From NCBI GenBank assembly GCA_003162115.1, contig PMMV01000021.1, forward strand, positions 1 to 28,643: a stretch of 28,643 bases of DNA, written 5' to 3'. Positions 1 to 8,347 of the stretch are shown here, piece by piece. Under the pieces are notes generated by a model, which saw only the letters and a list, made by a program, of their open reading frames with translations, was not told the origin of the DNA and ran no database searches. The stretch comes from Methanobacterium sp. GTDB lineage: Archaea > Methanobacteriota > Methanobacteria > Methanobacteriales > Methanobacteriaceae. Numbering within the stretch: position 1 is the stretch's first letter; every line of letters begins with the position of its first letter. The position numbers and the translations under genes are program-made.

Positions 1-1440
1 ATAGAAATAAGCCCAGTATCAAGGATTGAAGGGCATGCAAAGATCACCGTTCAAATGGACGACGCTGGAAATGTATCAGATGCCCACTTCCATGTAATGG
101 AAATAAGAGGATTTGAAAAATTTCTAGAAGGTGCTGCTATCGAAGAAGCGCCTAGAATTACACCCAGAATATGTGGAGTCTGTCAAACAGCACATCATAT
201 CGTATCTGCAAAGGCTACTGATGCAGTATTCGGTTTACAGCCCCCAGAAACGGCCAAGAAATTGAGGGAGTTAACTCTACTGGGTCAATACATACACTCA
301 CATGCACTTCACTTCTACTTCCTAGGAGCACCAGATCTTGTTCTAGGACCTGATGCAGACCCTGCTGAAAGGAACGTTGTGGGAATCATCAAGAAAAATC
401 CTGACCTGGCCAAGATGGCCATTAAAACTAGGAAAATAGGTCAAGAAATAACGTCGGTTGTAGGAGGAAAACCAATCCACCCTGTAACATCAATACCAGG
501 AGGTCAGTCAAAGGCTCTCAGTGTAGAAGAGAGAGATGAACTTCTACCAAAAGTAAAAGAAGGGATAGGACTCGTTGAATCAGGTTTAGATGTTGCAAAA
601 CCACTTTTTGAACAATATGCAGATGCAATTGATGCATTAGGTCCTATTGAAACCTCTTTCGGAAGTTTAACCAATGGTGGAGCACTAGAATTCTACGATG
701 GACCAATGAAAATGATAGACAAGAATGGAAGCTCCATATCTGAATTTGATACTGCAAATTATCTTGACTATATAGAAGAAAAGGTTCAACCTTGGTCCTA
801 CATGAAATTCCCATTCATGAAACAGGTCGGATTCCCAGAAGGTAACTACCGTGTTGGACCCCTTGCAAGACTTAATATAGTAGACAGCGTTCCCACCGAA
901 AAGGCCTCCGCTCTTTACGGAGAATACAAAGATAAATATGGTATCGCACAAAATCCTCTTCTTTATCACTATGCACGACTAATAGAACTTATGTACTCTG
1001 TTGAAAAAGCAGTAGAACTATTGGAAGACGACGCAATAACTGGTACTGATATAAAAACGGGATTAAACGAACCATTAATGAGTATAGAAGATGCAAAAAA
1101 TTCAGATAAAACAATGAGGGGAGTGGGAGTAATAGAAGCACCTAGAGGAACGTTATTCCACGACTATCAGACAGATGGTGCTGGAATTATTCAAAGGGCT
1201 AACCTCATAGTTGCAACGGGTCAAAACAACCTTTCCATGGATATAGGTGTAAGGGAAACCGCCAAAGCCATGATAAAAGGTGATGAAATATCAGAAGGTC
1301 TTAAAAATAGGCTAGAAATGATAGTAAGAGCATACGATCCGTGCTTATCATGTGCAACCCATATGATAAATGGAGAATCACCCCTCTTAGTGGATATTCA
1401 CGACAGCGATGGTATTCTTATTAAAAGGCATATGATATAG
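1..1440 (+). CDS. mvhA: [NiFe] hydrogenase large subunit, MvhA-like, 5'-truncated by window edge
   Basis: The frame is open from base 1, so the gene begins upstream; the Met at 55 is internal. The first visible residues include [11 protein letters not shown], a hallmark of hydrogenase large subunits. Both nickel-binding motifs are present: RICGVC near the N-terminus and DPCLSCATH near the C-terminus. About 20 residues follow CATH, which fits a C-terminal peptide removed by a maturation endopeptidase. In methanogens, group 3c MvhA oxidises H2 and passes electrons through MvhG and MvhD to heterodisulfide reductase. The gene is the last of its transcription unit here: a hairpin and T-run follow, and no polyferredoxin gene (mvhB) comes next. 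The segment after RICGVC (QTAHH, then [17 protein letters not shown]) looks closer to bacterial-style group 3 enzymes than to the methanobacterial MvhA I remember, so a paralogue is possible. Group 3 large subunit is sure; the exact subgroup is not. Confidence 0.85.
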   Translation: MEISPVSRIEGHAKITVQMDDAGNVSDAHFHVMEIRGFEKFLEGAAIEEAPRITPRICGVCQTAHHIVSAKATDAVFGLQPPETAKKLRELTLLGQYIHSHALHFYFLGAPDLVLGPDADPAERNVVGIIKKNPDLAKMAIKTRKIGQEITSVVGGKPIHPVTSIPGGQSKALSVEERDELLPKVKEGIGLVESGLDVAKPLFEQYADAIDALGPIETSFGSLTNGGALEFYDGPMKMIDKNGSSISEFDTANYLDYIEEKVQPWSYMKFPFMKQVGFPEGNYRVGPLARLNIVDSVPTEKASALYGEYKDKYGIAQNPLLYHYARLIELMYSVEKAVELLEDDAITGTDIKTGLNEPLMSIEDAKNSDKTMRGVGVIEAPRGTLFHDYQTDGAGIIQRANLIVATGQNNLSMDIGVRETAKAMIKGDEISEGLKNRLEMIVRAYDPCLSCATHMINGESPLLVDIHDSDGILIKRHMI

Positions 1441-1470
1441 GGAAGAAATTCCCAATTCATAATTTTTTTT
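1440..1470 (+). terminator. hairpin plus oligo-T after hydrogenase gene
   Basis: GGGAA (1440-1444) pairs perfectly with TTCCC (1449-1453) around a GAAA tetraloop, starting on the last base of the stop codon. Eight T follow at 1463-1470. This fits an archaeal oligo-T terminator, with the hairpin possibly protecting the RNA end. Confidence 0.5.
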
Positions 1471-1690
1471 GAAATAATCCATATGAATTAACTGTTACAT
1501 AATTAAAAATATTTATGACCGAAATAATTCTATTTTGAATATTATTAATTTTCAGAGTGGTTTGCTAATAATATAGATTTATTCCAATTATAAAACTTAT
1601 ATTCATTAATTCGATCTTATAAAACGATAAACATAATAGATTGAATATTGAGATCAGTTTTGTAATTAACTATCTAAAACTAGTGATTCC

Positions 1691-2881
1691 ATGGAAGATA
1701 ATAAATTGAAGGTTGAACTTGAAAGGATTGTGAATGATCTTGGTAAAGTGGAAGGAGTCGAAGGAGCCCTTATTGTTGATAATAATGAAGAAGTACTCAG
1801 CCAGCACATACTTCAAGACGTTGATATAAGCCTATTTGGTCCAATGGCTCATGTTATAACCAGTTCATCAAAAAGATTACTCAGCGCCTCTAATCAAGGG
1901 AATATCCAAAGAGTTTTAGTTGAATCTGAAAATGGTAAAGCATTCTTCCTTGATCTTGGAAATGTGCACTTCGTAGTCCTGATGAAAAATCGTGCCAATG
2001 TCGGATTGATTATGGTATCATCTAAAAGGGCAGCAGAAAAGATCAAAAAACTAACCAAGGATCTAAAAGTAGTAGTTAAACCAGAAGAAAAAATCCAAGA
2101 ACCATTAAAGGTTAAAAATGTACTTGTGGATGAAGAACCTGTAGAACTGAGCACAGATACAAAAGAATCTCAAAAAATTGAAATTGATGAATTTAATGAA
2201 CCTAAATCTATTTCTGAAGTAAATAATGAACCATTAATATCTGTTAATGAAATTGTAGAGAATTCAGAAGCAGAACTCGAGGTATCGGAGGCTAAAGTTG
2301 AGATAGAACCTGTTAAAGTAGGAAATAGTACTGAAACTTTTCGAGTAAAAGAAGAATTAAAAACACAAATCAAAACAGGAAAGACAATTCCTGTTATAAA
2401 GCCCCCAATTGCATTTCCAGAGATTAAAAAGGTAATAGGAATGCCTGATAACATAGAGGAACGTGCTGATCTCATTTTAGATATATATGAAGCTATATTC
2501 CGTGCAATGTCTATTGGTGCTAGTAAAATTATGGGAGTTGCTCCGGCTCGAGGTTTAACACAGAAATTTTTACCTTTAGAACATTGCAAAAAGTTGCTTG
2601 ATGGAGTTAATGTTAAAAGCAACTCAACAATTGACTTCAACAAGATAAGGGAAAATGCTAATAAAATTCCTCTTGAAGAAAGAGAATCTCAATTTACTGA
2701 AGACTTCACCAAAATCATAGATGTTGTAACAGAAAACTACGGAAAAGTTATGGGTTATGGTGCTTTCAGAGGAATGGTAAGACCAGAATTTAAGATTATC
2801 GCCGATTCTTATGGACCTATAATGCAAAAACTGGGTATCACAGATAAAATGCATCCAGAAATGGTAGAATTATTTAAATAA
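1691..2881 (+). CDS. roadblock/LC7 domain protein with a novel C-terminal helical domain
   Basis: The 396-residue protein has three parts. Residues about 5-122 look like a roadblock/LC7 fold (motifs GVEGALIVDNNEEVLS and VGLIMVSSKRAAEKIKKL), a domain known in dynein light chains and in prokaryotic MglB-type regulators of small GTPases. Residues about 125-244 are a low-complexity linker rich in Glu, Val, Ser and Lys, probably disordered. Residues about 245-396 form a compact domain with predicted helices and conserved-looking stretches (GASKIMGVAPARG, GAFRGMVRPEFK) that I do not recognise. There is no signal peptide or membrane segment, so it should be cytosolic. The start follows a weak AGTGAT site. 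It stands alone between two T-runs with long AT-rich leaders. A signalling or scaffolding role is inference only; no small GTPase gene is adjacent. Confidence 0.8.
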   Translation: MEDNKLKVELERIVNDLGKVEGVEGALIVDNNEEVLSQHILQDVDISLFGPMAHVITSSSKRLLSASNQGNIQRVLVESENGKAFFLDLGNVHFVVLMKNRANVGLIMVSSKRAAEKIKKLTKDLKVVVKPEEKIQEPLKVKNVLVDEEPVELSTDTKESQKIEIDEFNEPKSISEVNNEPLISVNEIVENSEAELEVSEAKVEIEPVKVGNSTETFRVKEELKTQIKTGKTIPVIKPPIAFPEIKKVIGMPDNIEERADLILDIYEAIFRAMSIGASKIMGVAPARGLTQKFLPLEHCKKLLDGVNVKSNSTIDFNKIRENANKIPLEERESQFTEDFTKIIDVVTENYGKVMGYGAFRGMVRPEFKIIADSYGPIMQKLGITDKMHPEMVELFK

Positions 2882-2926
2882 TCATGAATCACAACATCCT
2901 GCCTACAAACTCTATTTACTAAGCTC

Positions 2927-2957
2927 TTTTTTATTATTTATTTTTTTTCTATTTTTA
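2927..2957 (+). terminator. oligo-T tracts after the roadblock gene
   Basis: T6 at 2927-2932 and T8 at 2941-2948 follow within 70 bases of the roadblock gene's stop codon. Archaeal RNA polymerase terminates at such U-runs. No clear hairpin was seen. Confidence 0.4.
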
Positions 2958-3038
2958 CAAGTCTCAATATTATTGGAACTTTTCATATCGGATTAAAGTT
3001 AATAATCATGGTATTCAATATGAAACTGGTGATTACGG

Positions 3039-4004
3039 ATGAATGGACCATGGGTTGAAAAATACAGACCAAAAACCTTAGATGAGGTTGTGGGTCAAGA
3101 TCATACAATTTCAAGACTTAAAAGATACGTTAAAGAGGGCAATATGCCTAATCTCATGTTTACAGGCCCCGCTGGAGTTGGAAAAACGACTACAGCAATA
3201 GCCCTGGCAAAAGAAATGCTAGGTGAATATTGGAGACAGAACTTTCTAGAACTAAATGCTTCCGATGCAAGAGGTATTGATACTGTAAGGAATAATATAA
3301 AAAGTTTTTGCCGTTTAAAGGCTGTTGGATCTCCATTTAGGATAATCTTCCTCGATGAAGTCGACAACATGACCAAAGATGCACAACATGCACTTAGGAG
3401 AGAGATGGAAATGTACACTAAAACATCTTCCTTCATACTATCATGTAATTACTCATCCAAAATAATCGACCCGATACAGTCTAGATGTGCAATATTCAGG
3501 TTTACTCCAGTGAAGGGTCATCATATAATACGCAGGCTCGAGTACATTGCTGAAGCTGAAAATCTAAACATAACTACAAGTGCAATTGAGAGCATTGTAT
3601 ACTTTGCAGAGGGTGATCTTAGGAGAGCTGTAAACATATTCCAAGCATCTGCATCGATGGATGAAGAAATAACAGAAGAGAGTATACACGATGTTGTTTC
3701 TAAGGCGAAACCTAAAGACGTCAGGAAAATAGTGAACAAAGCATTAGACGGCGATTTTCTGAGTGCGCGTGAACTTTTGAGGGAAGTTATGGTTGTACAA
3801 GGTACGAGTGGAGAGGACATGGTAACTCAGATATACCAGGAAGTATCGAGAATGGCTTTAGAAGACACTATAAGGGAGGATATTTATATAAAATTGGTTG
3901 AAAGTATTGGAGAAACAGATTACAGGATAAGGGAAGGATCGAATCCTAGAATTCAACTTGAAGCTCTTTTAACCAAGTTTTTAATAAATGCAAAGGCAGA
4001 TTAA
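3039..4004 (+). CDS. rfcS: replication factor C small subunit
   Basis: The protein is a subunit of the clamp loader that opens and loads PCNA onto primed DNA at replication forks. Its 321 residues match the archaeal family length. Visible motifs are the RFC box near the start ([17 protein letters not shown]), Walker [10 protein letters not shown] at 43-51, the ELNASDARG box near 71-79, Walker B IIFLDEVD at 102-109, sensor 1 Asn137 and the SRC motif at 148-150, which supplies an arginine finger to the neighbouring subunit. A GGTGAT ribosome site at 3029-3034 fixes the ATG. The stop codon directly abuts the ATG of rfcL, so the two are surely cotranscribed and probably translationally coupled. 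The genomic pairing matches other Euryarchaeota, where one large and four small subunits form the pentamer. Confidence 0.97.
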   Translation: MNGPWVEKYRPKTLDEVVGQDHTISRLKRYVKEGNMPNLMFTGPAGVGKTTTAIALAKEMLGEYWRQNFLELNASDARGIDTVRNNIKSFCRLKAVGSPFRIIFLDEVDNMTKDAQHALRREMEMYTKTSSFILSCNYSSKIIDPIQSRCAIFRFTPVKGHHIIRRLEYIAEAENLNITTSAIESIVYFAEGDLRRAVNIFQASASMDEEITEESIHDVVSKAKPKDVRKIVNKALDGDFLSARELLREVMVVQGTSGEDMVTQIYQEVSRMALEDTIREDIYIKLVESIGETDYRIREGSNPRIQLEALLTKFLINAKAD

Positions 4005-5480
4005 ATGTTGTGGACAGAAAAATACAGTCCCAAGAGCTTTGACGATGTTCTGGGAAACGTGAAGATTAAAGATGCCATTTTGGAATGGATAGATGAATGG
4101 TTAAAGGGAAACACCCAAAAATGTATGCTACTTATAGGTCCACCCGGTACTGGTAAAACAACCCTAGCCCACTTGGCAGCTAATGAGTTCTCAGAGTACA
4201 TTGAACTCAATGCAAGTGACAAAAGATCCTACGACATCCTTACCAACACAATCGGTGAGGCATCAGCATCAAAATCCCTGTACGGTGAAGGGCTTAAACT
4301 TATTATATTGGACGAAGTGGATGGAATTCATGGAACTGAAGACAGAGGAGGTACTAGGGCCATAAATAAGATCATAAAAGAGGGCCACCAACCCATTATT
4401 ATGATGGCAAACGATCCTTACAGCAAAAGATTAAAAAGCCTTAAACCAAAATGCAACACCCTAGTCCTGCGAAAAGTTCATACAAATTCAATAGTATCTC
4501 TTCTTAAGAAGATATGTATTAAAGAGGGGGTTGAATTTGAGGAACACGTAGTTAGAAATCTTGCCAAAAGATCCAATGGAGATTTAAGGTCTGCAATAAA
4601 TGACCTAGAGGTTATTGCCCGTGGAAAGAATAAAATCACCTCTGAAGACCTTGAATTTTTGTCAAAAAAGGATGATATAGTTAACATCTTCGATGCTGTC
4701 AGAACTGTACTTAAGAGCAAAAACCCCCGTAGAATAAAGGATGCGATGAAGGTGGATGCCGAACCTTCCTTCATACTTGAACTTTTAGCAGAGAACATTC
4801 CCAAAGAATATGAAAAGATTAATGAACTTCAGAAAGCCTATGAAATGATTTCATTAGCAGATATCTATCTAGGAAGGGCATTTAATACACGTGCGTACAC
4901 CTACTGGAAATATACATATGAACTCATGAGCCTAGGTGTTGCACTATCAAAGGAAGAGACTTATAGGAAATTTTCAAGGTTTACAAATTCTTCAATTTTT
5001 TCTATGCTCTCAAAAAGCCGTGGCAAAAGGGATTTAAAGGACAGGGTAGCAGAGAAGATGGGTGAAAAACTCCATTCATCTAAGAAAGTTGTAAAAGAAC
5101 AGTTCCCGTATATGGAGATCATGTTCCAAAATAATGAAACTGCCTATGATCTGGCAACCTACTACGGATTAACAGACGACGAAGTTAAATTATTCAGATC
5201 CCGGAAGATTAAAGTAAAAAAAACTAAAACAAAAAAACCTGTATCCGCAGATATCAAATCAACAGAAGATTCAAGTAGGTTAAAATCCAAAACCAAAAAA
5301 CAGACGCATTCACATGCAAAAGTCAAAAGTAGTTTAAAAGAAGAAAAAGAAAGTTTAAAACCTGACAATAAAGCAAAGGAAAGAAAAAAGGAGAAACAAG
5401 ACAATAAAAAATCTGACACCGAAAAAAAATCGGATAATAATGATAAAGATAAATCCCAAACTTCTCTTTTCAGTTTTTAA
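4005..5480 (+). CDS. rfcL: replication factor C large subunit
   Basis: This is the large subunit of the archaeal clamp loader, 491 residues. It shows Walker [10 protein letters not shown] at 45-53, the ELNASDKRS box at about 67-75 and Walker B LIILDEVD at 99-106. It lacks the SRC arginine finger, as expected for the large subunit. After the AAA+ and collar domains (to about 390) comes a lysine-, serine- and glutamate-rich tail of about 80 residues. The protein ends in QTSLFSF, a PCNA-interacting (PIP) motif: Gln485, Leu488, Phe491. Only one terminal aromatic residue is present because the chain stops there. The ATG begins on the base after the rfcS stop with only a weak upstream AGGCAG, so reinitiation after rfcS is likely. 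Confidence 0.97.
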   Translation: MLWTEKYSPKSFDDVLGNVKIKDAILEWIDEWLKGNTQKCMLLIGPPGTGKTTLAHLAANEFSEYIELNASDKRSYDILTNTIGEASASKSLYGEGLKLIILDEVDGIHGTEDRGGTRAINKIIKEGHQPIIMMANDPYSKRLKSLKPKCNTLVLRKVHTNSIVSLLKKICIKEGVEFEEHVVRNLAKRSNGDLRSAINDLEVIARGKNKITSEDLEFLSKKDDIVNIFDAVRTVLKSKNPRRIKDAMKVDAEPSFILELLAENIPKEYEKINELQKAYEMISLADIYLGRAFNTRAYTYWKYTYELMSLGVALSKEETYRKFSRFTNSSIFSMLSKSRGKRDLKDRVAEKMGEKLHSSKKVVKEQFPYMEIMFQNNETAYDLATYYGLTDDEVKLFRSRKIKVKKTKTKKPVSADIKSTEDSSRLKSKTKKQTHSHAKVKSSLKEEKESLKPDNKAKERKKEKQDNKKSDTEKKSDNNDKDKSQTSLFSF

Positions 5481-5500
5481 AAAAAATCCCCAATTTTTTT
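5479..5500. terminator. bidirectional A/T-run terminator between convergent genes
   Basis: An A8 run at 5479-5486, which reads as T8 on the minus strand, and a T7 run at 5494-5500 lie in the 50-base gap between rfcL and the convergent minus-strand gene. Each strand therefore sees an oligo-T tract just past its stop codon. Confidence 0.45.
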
Positions 5501-5530
5501 ACAATATGATTAAATAATCCATTTTTTTAG

Positions 5531-6235
5531 TTAATCATAAACACATTCATTAACAACGTACAAAGCTGATTTGAGAATGTTTTCACGGACATCTGGAATG
5601 AATCCTTCAAAGAATTCAATCAGATCAACTGCATAACTATCATTTGAGGAGTATTTATACTCGTGATCTAGTTTTTCAAGCCAGTGAACTAACCAGGACC
5701 TGCGGACGTTTAATAAGGGATAAATTAATTTAAGATTATTTTTAGTATCGTATTTAATTTTCAAACTTAAAACATCGATCTTTTCACCGTTTAAGATGTT
5801 TCCAACCACATTTTCAACCTCATCATCCAGTGTTAAAGGTAACGCAATTGAATCAGCATCCGATTCAATGGCATCTTCAATAACACTACCATTAATCAGC
5901 TTAATACCGTATTTTCTGGTGTAAGGTTCCAAAATCACGTTTAAAACAAAATTTGAACATTTTTCATTTACATTTATAAAAATTATATCTCCTGGCTTTA
6001 GAGATTTTGCAAGAACTCTGGAAGCTCTTGTACATATCTTCTGGAAGATATTTGATCTGCTGATCACGAAATTTGGAAATTTTTTTATGAATGTTTCTTG
6101 TCTCTTATTTGAAAATCTTGAAAATCTTTGGTTGTTTACAAAAATATGGTTATCAACAATACTAACGAACCGGGTATCTATACCTATTCTATGTAAAAAT
6201 TTGATTACTTCTTCACTTACTGGTTTAGCGTTCAT
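5531..6235 (-). CDS. TtuA/TilS-like PP-loop ATPase relative with degenerate PP-loop
   Basis: I know no named function for this 234-residue protein, but its layout resembles tRNA-thiolation and lysidine-type adenine nucleotide alpha hydrolases. GDIIFINVNEKCSNFVLNVI (82-101) sits where those enzymes have the PP-loop, yet NVNEKCS (88-94) replaces the SGGKDS nucleotide motif. TLDDEVENVVGNILNG (135-150) matches their LDDExxTxxxNxLRG helix. IYPLLNVRRSWLVHWLE (171-187) resembles the C-terminal segment of TtuA. Only about 41 residues separate the two motifs, against roughly 100 in active family members, so a central segment is missing. No CxxC zinc pairs are visible. An AGGGTTAAA site precedes the ATG. 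It probably does not bind ATP in the normal way and may be a structural or regulatory relative. The assignment rests on motif reading and is moderately sure. Confidence 0.75.
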   Translation of the reverse strand: MNAKPVSEEVIKFLHRIGIDTRFVSIVDNHIFVNNQRFSRFSNKRQETFIKKFPNFVISRSNIFQKICTRASRVLAKSLKPGDIIFINVNEKCSNFVLNVILEPYTRKYGIKLINGSVIEDAIESDADSIALPLTLDDEVENVVGNILNGEKIDVLSLKIKYDTKNNLKLIYPLLNVRRSWLVHWLEKLDHEYKYSSNDSYAVDLIEFFEGFIPDVRENILKSALYVVNECVYD

Positions 6236-6291
6236 TTTAACCCTATTAAAAGATGTTATTCAATACAAAACGTTTTATTAAATAAATAAGA

Positions 6292-6303
6292 TATTATATA
6301 AAT
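6292..6303 (+). promoter_or_regulatory. candidate TATA box upstream of GXGXG gene
   Basis: TATTATATAAAT fits the archaeal TATA-box pattern. It lies about 205 bases before the TTG start at 6507, which would leave a long leader holding a 21-codon mini-frame (6344-6409) and a tandem 8-mer. Position relative to the real transcript start is unknown. Confidence 0.3.
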
Positions 6304-6414
6304 CAACTTCACTTATATTTTTTGAATAAAATCCGTCACAAGGATGTTCATAATGAAACTTGAACTTATCCCGAGTATATTGAAATCAAATAACAAGAAA
6401 TTTAATTAAAAAAA

Positions 6415-6430
6415 AAGTTATAAAGTTATA
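6415..6430. repeat. tandem 8-mer AAGTTATA x2
   Basis: The octamer AAGTTATA is repeated exactly back to back at 6415-6422 and 6423-6430, about 75 bases before the GXGXG gene's start. It could be a regulator site, or chance in AT-rich DNA. Confidence 0.35.
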
Positions 6431-6506
6431 ACAGACTATGTCCATCATAATTTTTGTTCACAGATCCAAAAAATAAAAAATATTTCCTCATTAGGAGGGT
6501 TGCTCA

Positions 6507-7436
6507 TTGTTTAAAATCTTCGGTAGAAAATCAGAAGACAATGAAATCAGTTTATTAGAATTGGAACTTCAAAATCCTGTTGACTGTCTATGCGACTTTA
6601 CTTATAACTTTCACTGGCAACATAAGGGTGAAAAACTAGATCCAAAATGGAAAATTCCAGGAAACGATTTAACCTTTGGTGAAATAGTTGATCACCTGAA
6701 GAAAGGCGGAAATTTGAAAATAAAAGGAAATGTAGGACACAGACTTTGTTCTAGTATGGGAACAAACTTGGTTTATTTTGGTGGAAATGGAGAAGAAATT
6801 TCTGTTGGAGACGTTTATGTAGATGGTGATGTCGATACTAGAATGGGAATCAGTATGACCCGGGGCAATATATATGTAAACGGCCACGTATCTGAACCTA
6901 TAGGCAATATTTTAGAGGTTAAATCTGATGTTAAAGGTTATAAAAAATTTAGATCAATAACTGATATTGCTACACATGGATTAATAGACGATATACCTGT
7001 TGGCTTCCAAACAGTAGCTAATAATATTGTAATCAATGATAGAACTGTTAAAGATACAGTTGGAGCCAGAATAGATGTTGATACAGAAATAATTGTTAAT
7101 GGAAATGTAGATCTCAGTACTGGAATTCTTATGAAGAGAGGAATGGTAAGGGTGAATGGTAATGCTGGTAAAAATACTGGAGCCCTTTTAAATGGGGGTT
7201 TAATTATTATAAATGGTAATACAGATGATTTTACTGGTATCGATATGATAAAAGGTGAAATAATAGTAAATGGTGATGCTGGAAAGTTTATGGCCGCAAA
7301 TAAAAAAGGAGGATTTTTATTGGTAAATAAAGGCAGTCCAATACCCCCAACTTCAATGGTACAACTTGAAACATCGGACCATCATTTACTCATCGAACAA
7401 GGAATGGATCCTGGAAAATTTCATAAATTTAAATAG
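6507..7436 (+). CDS. GXGXG-motif beta-helix protein (FwdC / glutamate synthase domain 3-like)
   Basis: The 309-residue protein is built of repeats of the type VNGNxxxxTGxxMxxG, the GXGXG pattern of the right-handed beta-helix found in the glutamate synthase alpha-subunit C-terminus and in formylmethanofuran dehydrogenase subunit C. Repeats are clear at about 72-135 and 196-275. Residues 1-60 precede the helix and contain a Cys-x-Cys pair (27, 29). No partner Fwd or glutamate synthase genes are adjacent, so this is a stand-alone member of unknown role; methanogen genomes often carry such genes under misleading names. The TTG start is supported by a strong AGGAGGG site at 6493-6499, seven bases upstream. 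It is cytosolic by sequence. Domain call is firm, function is not. Confidence 0.85.
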   Translation: MFKIFGRKSEDNEISLLELELQNPVDCLCDFTYNFHWQHKGEKLDPKWKIPGNDLTFGEIVDHLKKGGNLKIKGNVGHRLCSSMGTNLVYFGGNGEEISVGDVYVDGDVDTRMGISMTRGNIYVNGHVSEPIGNILEVKSDVKGYKKFRSITDIATHGLIDDIPVGFQTVANNIVINDRTVKDTVGARIDVDTEIIVNGNVDLSTGILMKRGMVRVNGNAGKNTGALLNGGLIIINGNTDDFTGIDMIKGEIIVNGDAGKFMAANKKGGFLLVNKGSPIPPTSMVQLETSDHHLLIEQGMDPGKFHKFK

Positions 7437-7543
7437 AGCTGTTCAAATCTTTTTTTAAAGTTTAGTTTTTGTATTGATGCTGATCTTAAACTCGATTAAC
7501 TTTTTGGGAAAACCTTTTAAAATATGTAAACTAATTAAGGTTC

Positions 7544-8167
7544 ATGATCGGAATAATTGAGAACTTGAGTAACTTAGCAATTTATCTCATTCAAACTCTA
7601 GGTTACTGGGGAATTTTCATTGCAATGACACTAGAAAGCGCTTGTATACCCTTTCCGAGCGAAATCACAATGACATTTGCTGGATTTGTAGTGTATGAAA
7701 GAACAACCAACATGACACTGCTTGGAATAACCCTTGTTGCTACATTTGCCAACCTTTTTGGATCTTTAATAGCCTACACTGTGGGTTTAAAGGGTGGCAG
7801 GCCTTTACTTGAGAAATATGGGAAGTATGTGCTTATATCTCATAATAAACTTGTAAATGCAGACAAATGGTTTGAAAGATATGGATATGAAGCCGTACTA
7901 ATAAGCAGGCTTCTTCCTGGAATTAGAACATTCATATCATTGCCTGCTGGAATTGCACACATGGACATTAAAAAGTTTGTTATTTACACCTTCCTTGGTT
8001 CTCTTCCATGGTGTTTTGCATTGGCTTACTTGGGTTTTTTATTAGGCCCTCATTGGGAATTGATAAAAACTTATTTCCACATACTTGATATTATTGTTGC
8101 AATAGGAATTTTAGCAGTTATTGGTTACATAATCTACAAATACAAATATAAATCTATGAAAAAATGA
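7544..8167 (+). CDS. DedA family (VTT domain) membrane protein
   Basis: This 207-residue integral membrane protein has hydrophobic segments near 10-30, 45-80, 130-165 and 175-198. It carries the DedA signature ESACIPFPSE at 31-40, whose acidic residues are important in studied members, and the second signature SRLLPGIRTF (121-130) with its Arg-Pro-Gly-Arg pattern. DedA proteins act in membrane homeostasis and are linked to lipid scrambling and proton-dependent transport in bacteria; the archaeal substrate is not known. The start follows AAGG at 7537-7540. It is separated by 107 bases from the GXGXG gene and by 180 bases from htpX, so it may be its own unit. Confidence 0.9.
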   Translation: MIGIIENLSNLAIYLIQTLGYWGIFIAMTLESACIPFPSEITMTFAGFVVYERTTNMTLLGITLVATFANLFGSLIAYTVGLKGGRPLLEKYGKYVLISHNKLVNADKWFERYGYEAVLISRLLPGIRTFISLPAGIAHMDIKKFVIYTFLGSLPWCFALAYLGFLLGPHWELIKTYFHILDIIVAIGILAVIGYIIYKYKYKSMKK

Positions 8168-8289
8168 ATTAACAACATAATAAAGACAATATTCATCCGT
8201 ATTTCATTTTTAACTTTTAGAAATAGGATTTAGAATTATTAAAACTACAAATTTCATTTTTAAATGAATATTATGTTTGAAAAATAATT

Positions 8290-8298
8290 ATTTATAAA
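8290..8298 (+). promoter_or_regulatory. candidate TATA box for htpX
   Basis: ATTTATAAA lies 50 bases before the htpX ATG. Transcription about 25 bases downstream would give a leader of roughly 25-30 bases that still contains the AGGAGATG ribosome site at 8336-8343. Confidence 0.45.
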
Positions 8299-8347
8299 GG
8301 TTGTTTCATAGATGATCATTGAAATAGGATAAATAGGAGATGTTTAA

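Noticed and set aside
2170..2643. Minus-strand frame of 157 codons inside the roadblock gene
   Set aside because: It overlaps the linker and C-terminal domain codons, has no ribosome site and no recognisable motif.
6344..6409. 21-codon frame upstream of the GXGXG gene as a real gene
   Set aside because: Too short and without a recognisable family or strong ribosome site; kept only as a possible leader in the findings.
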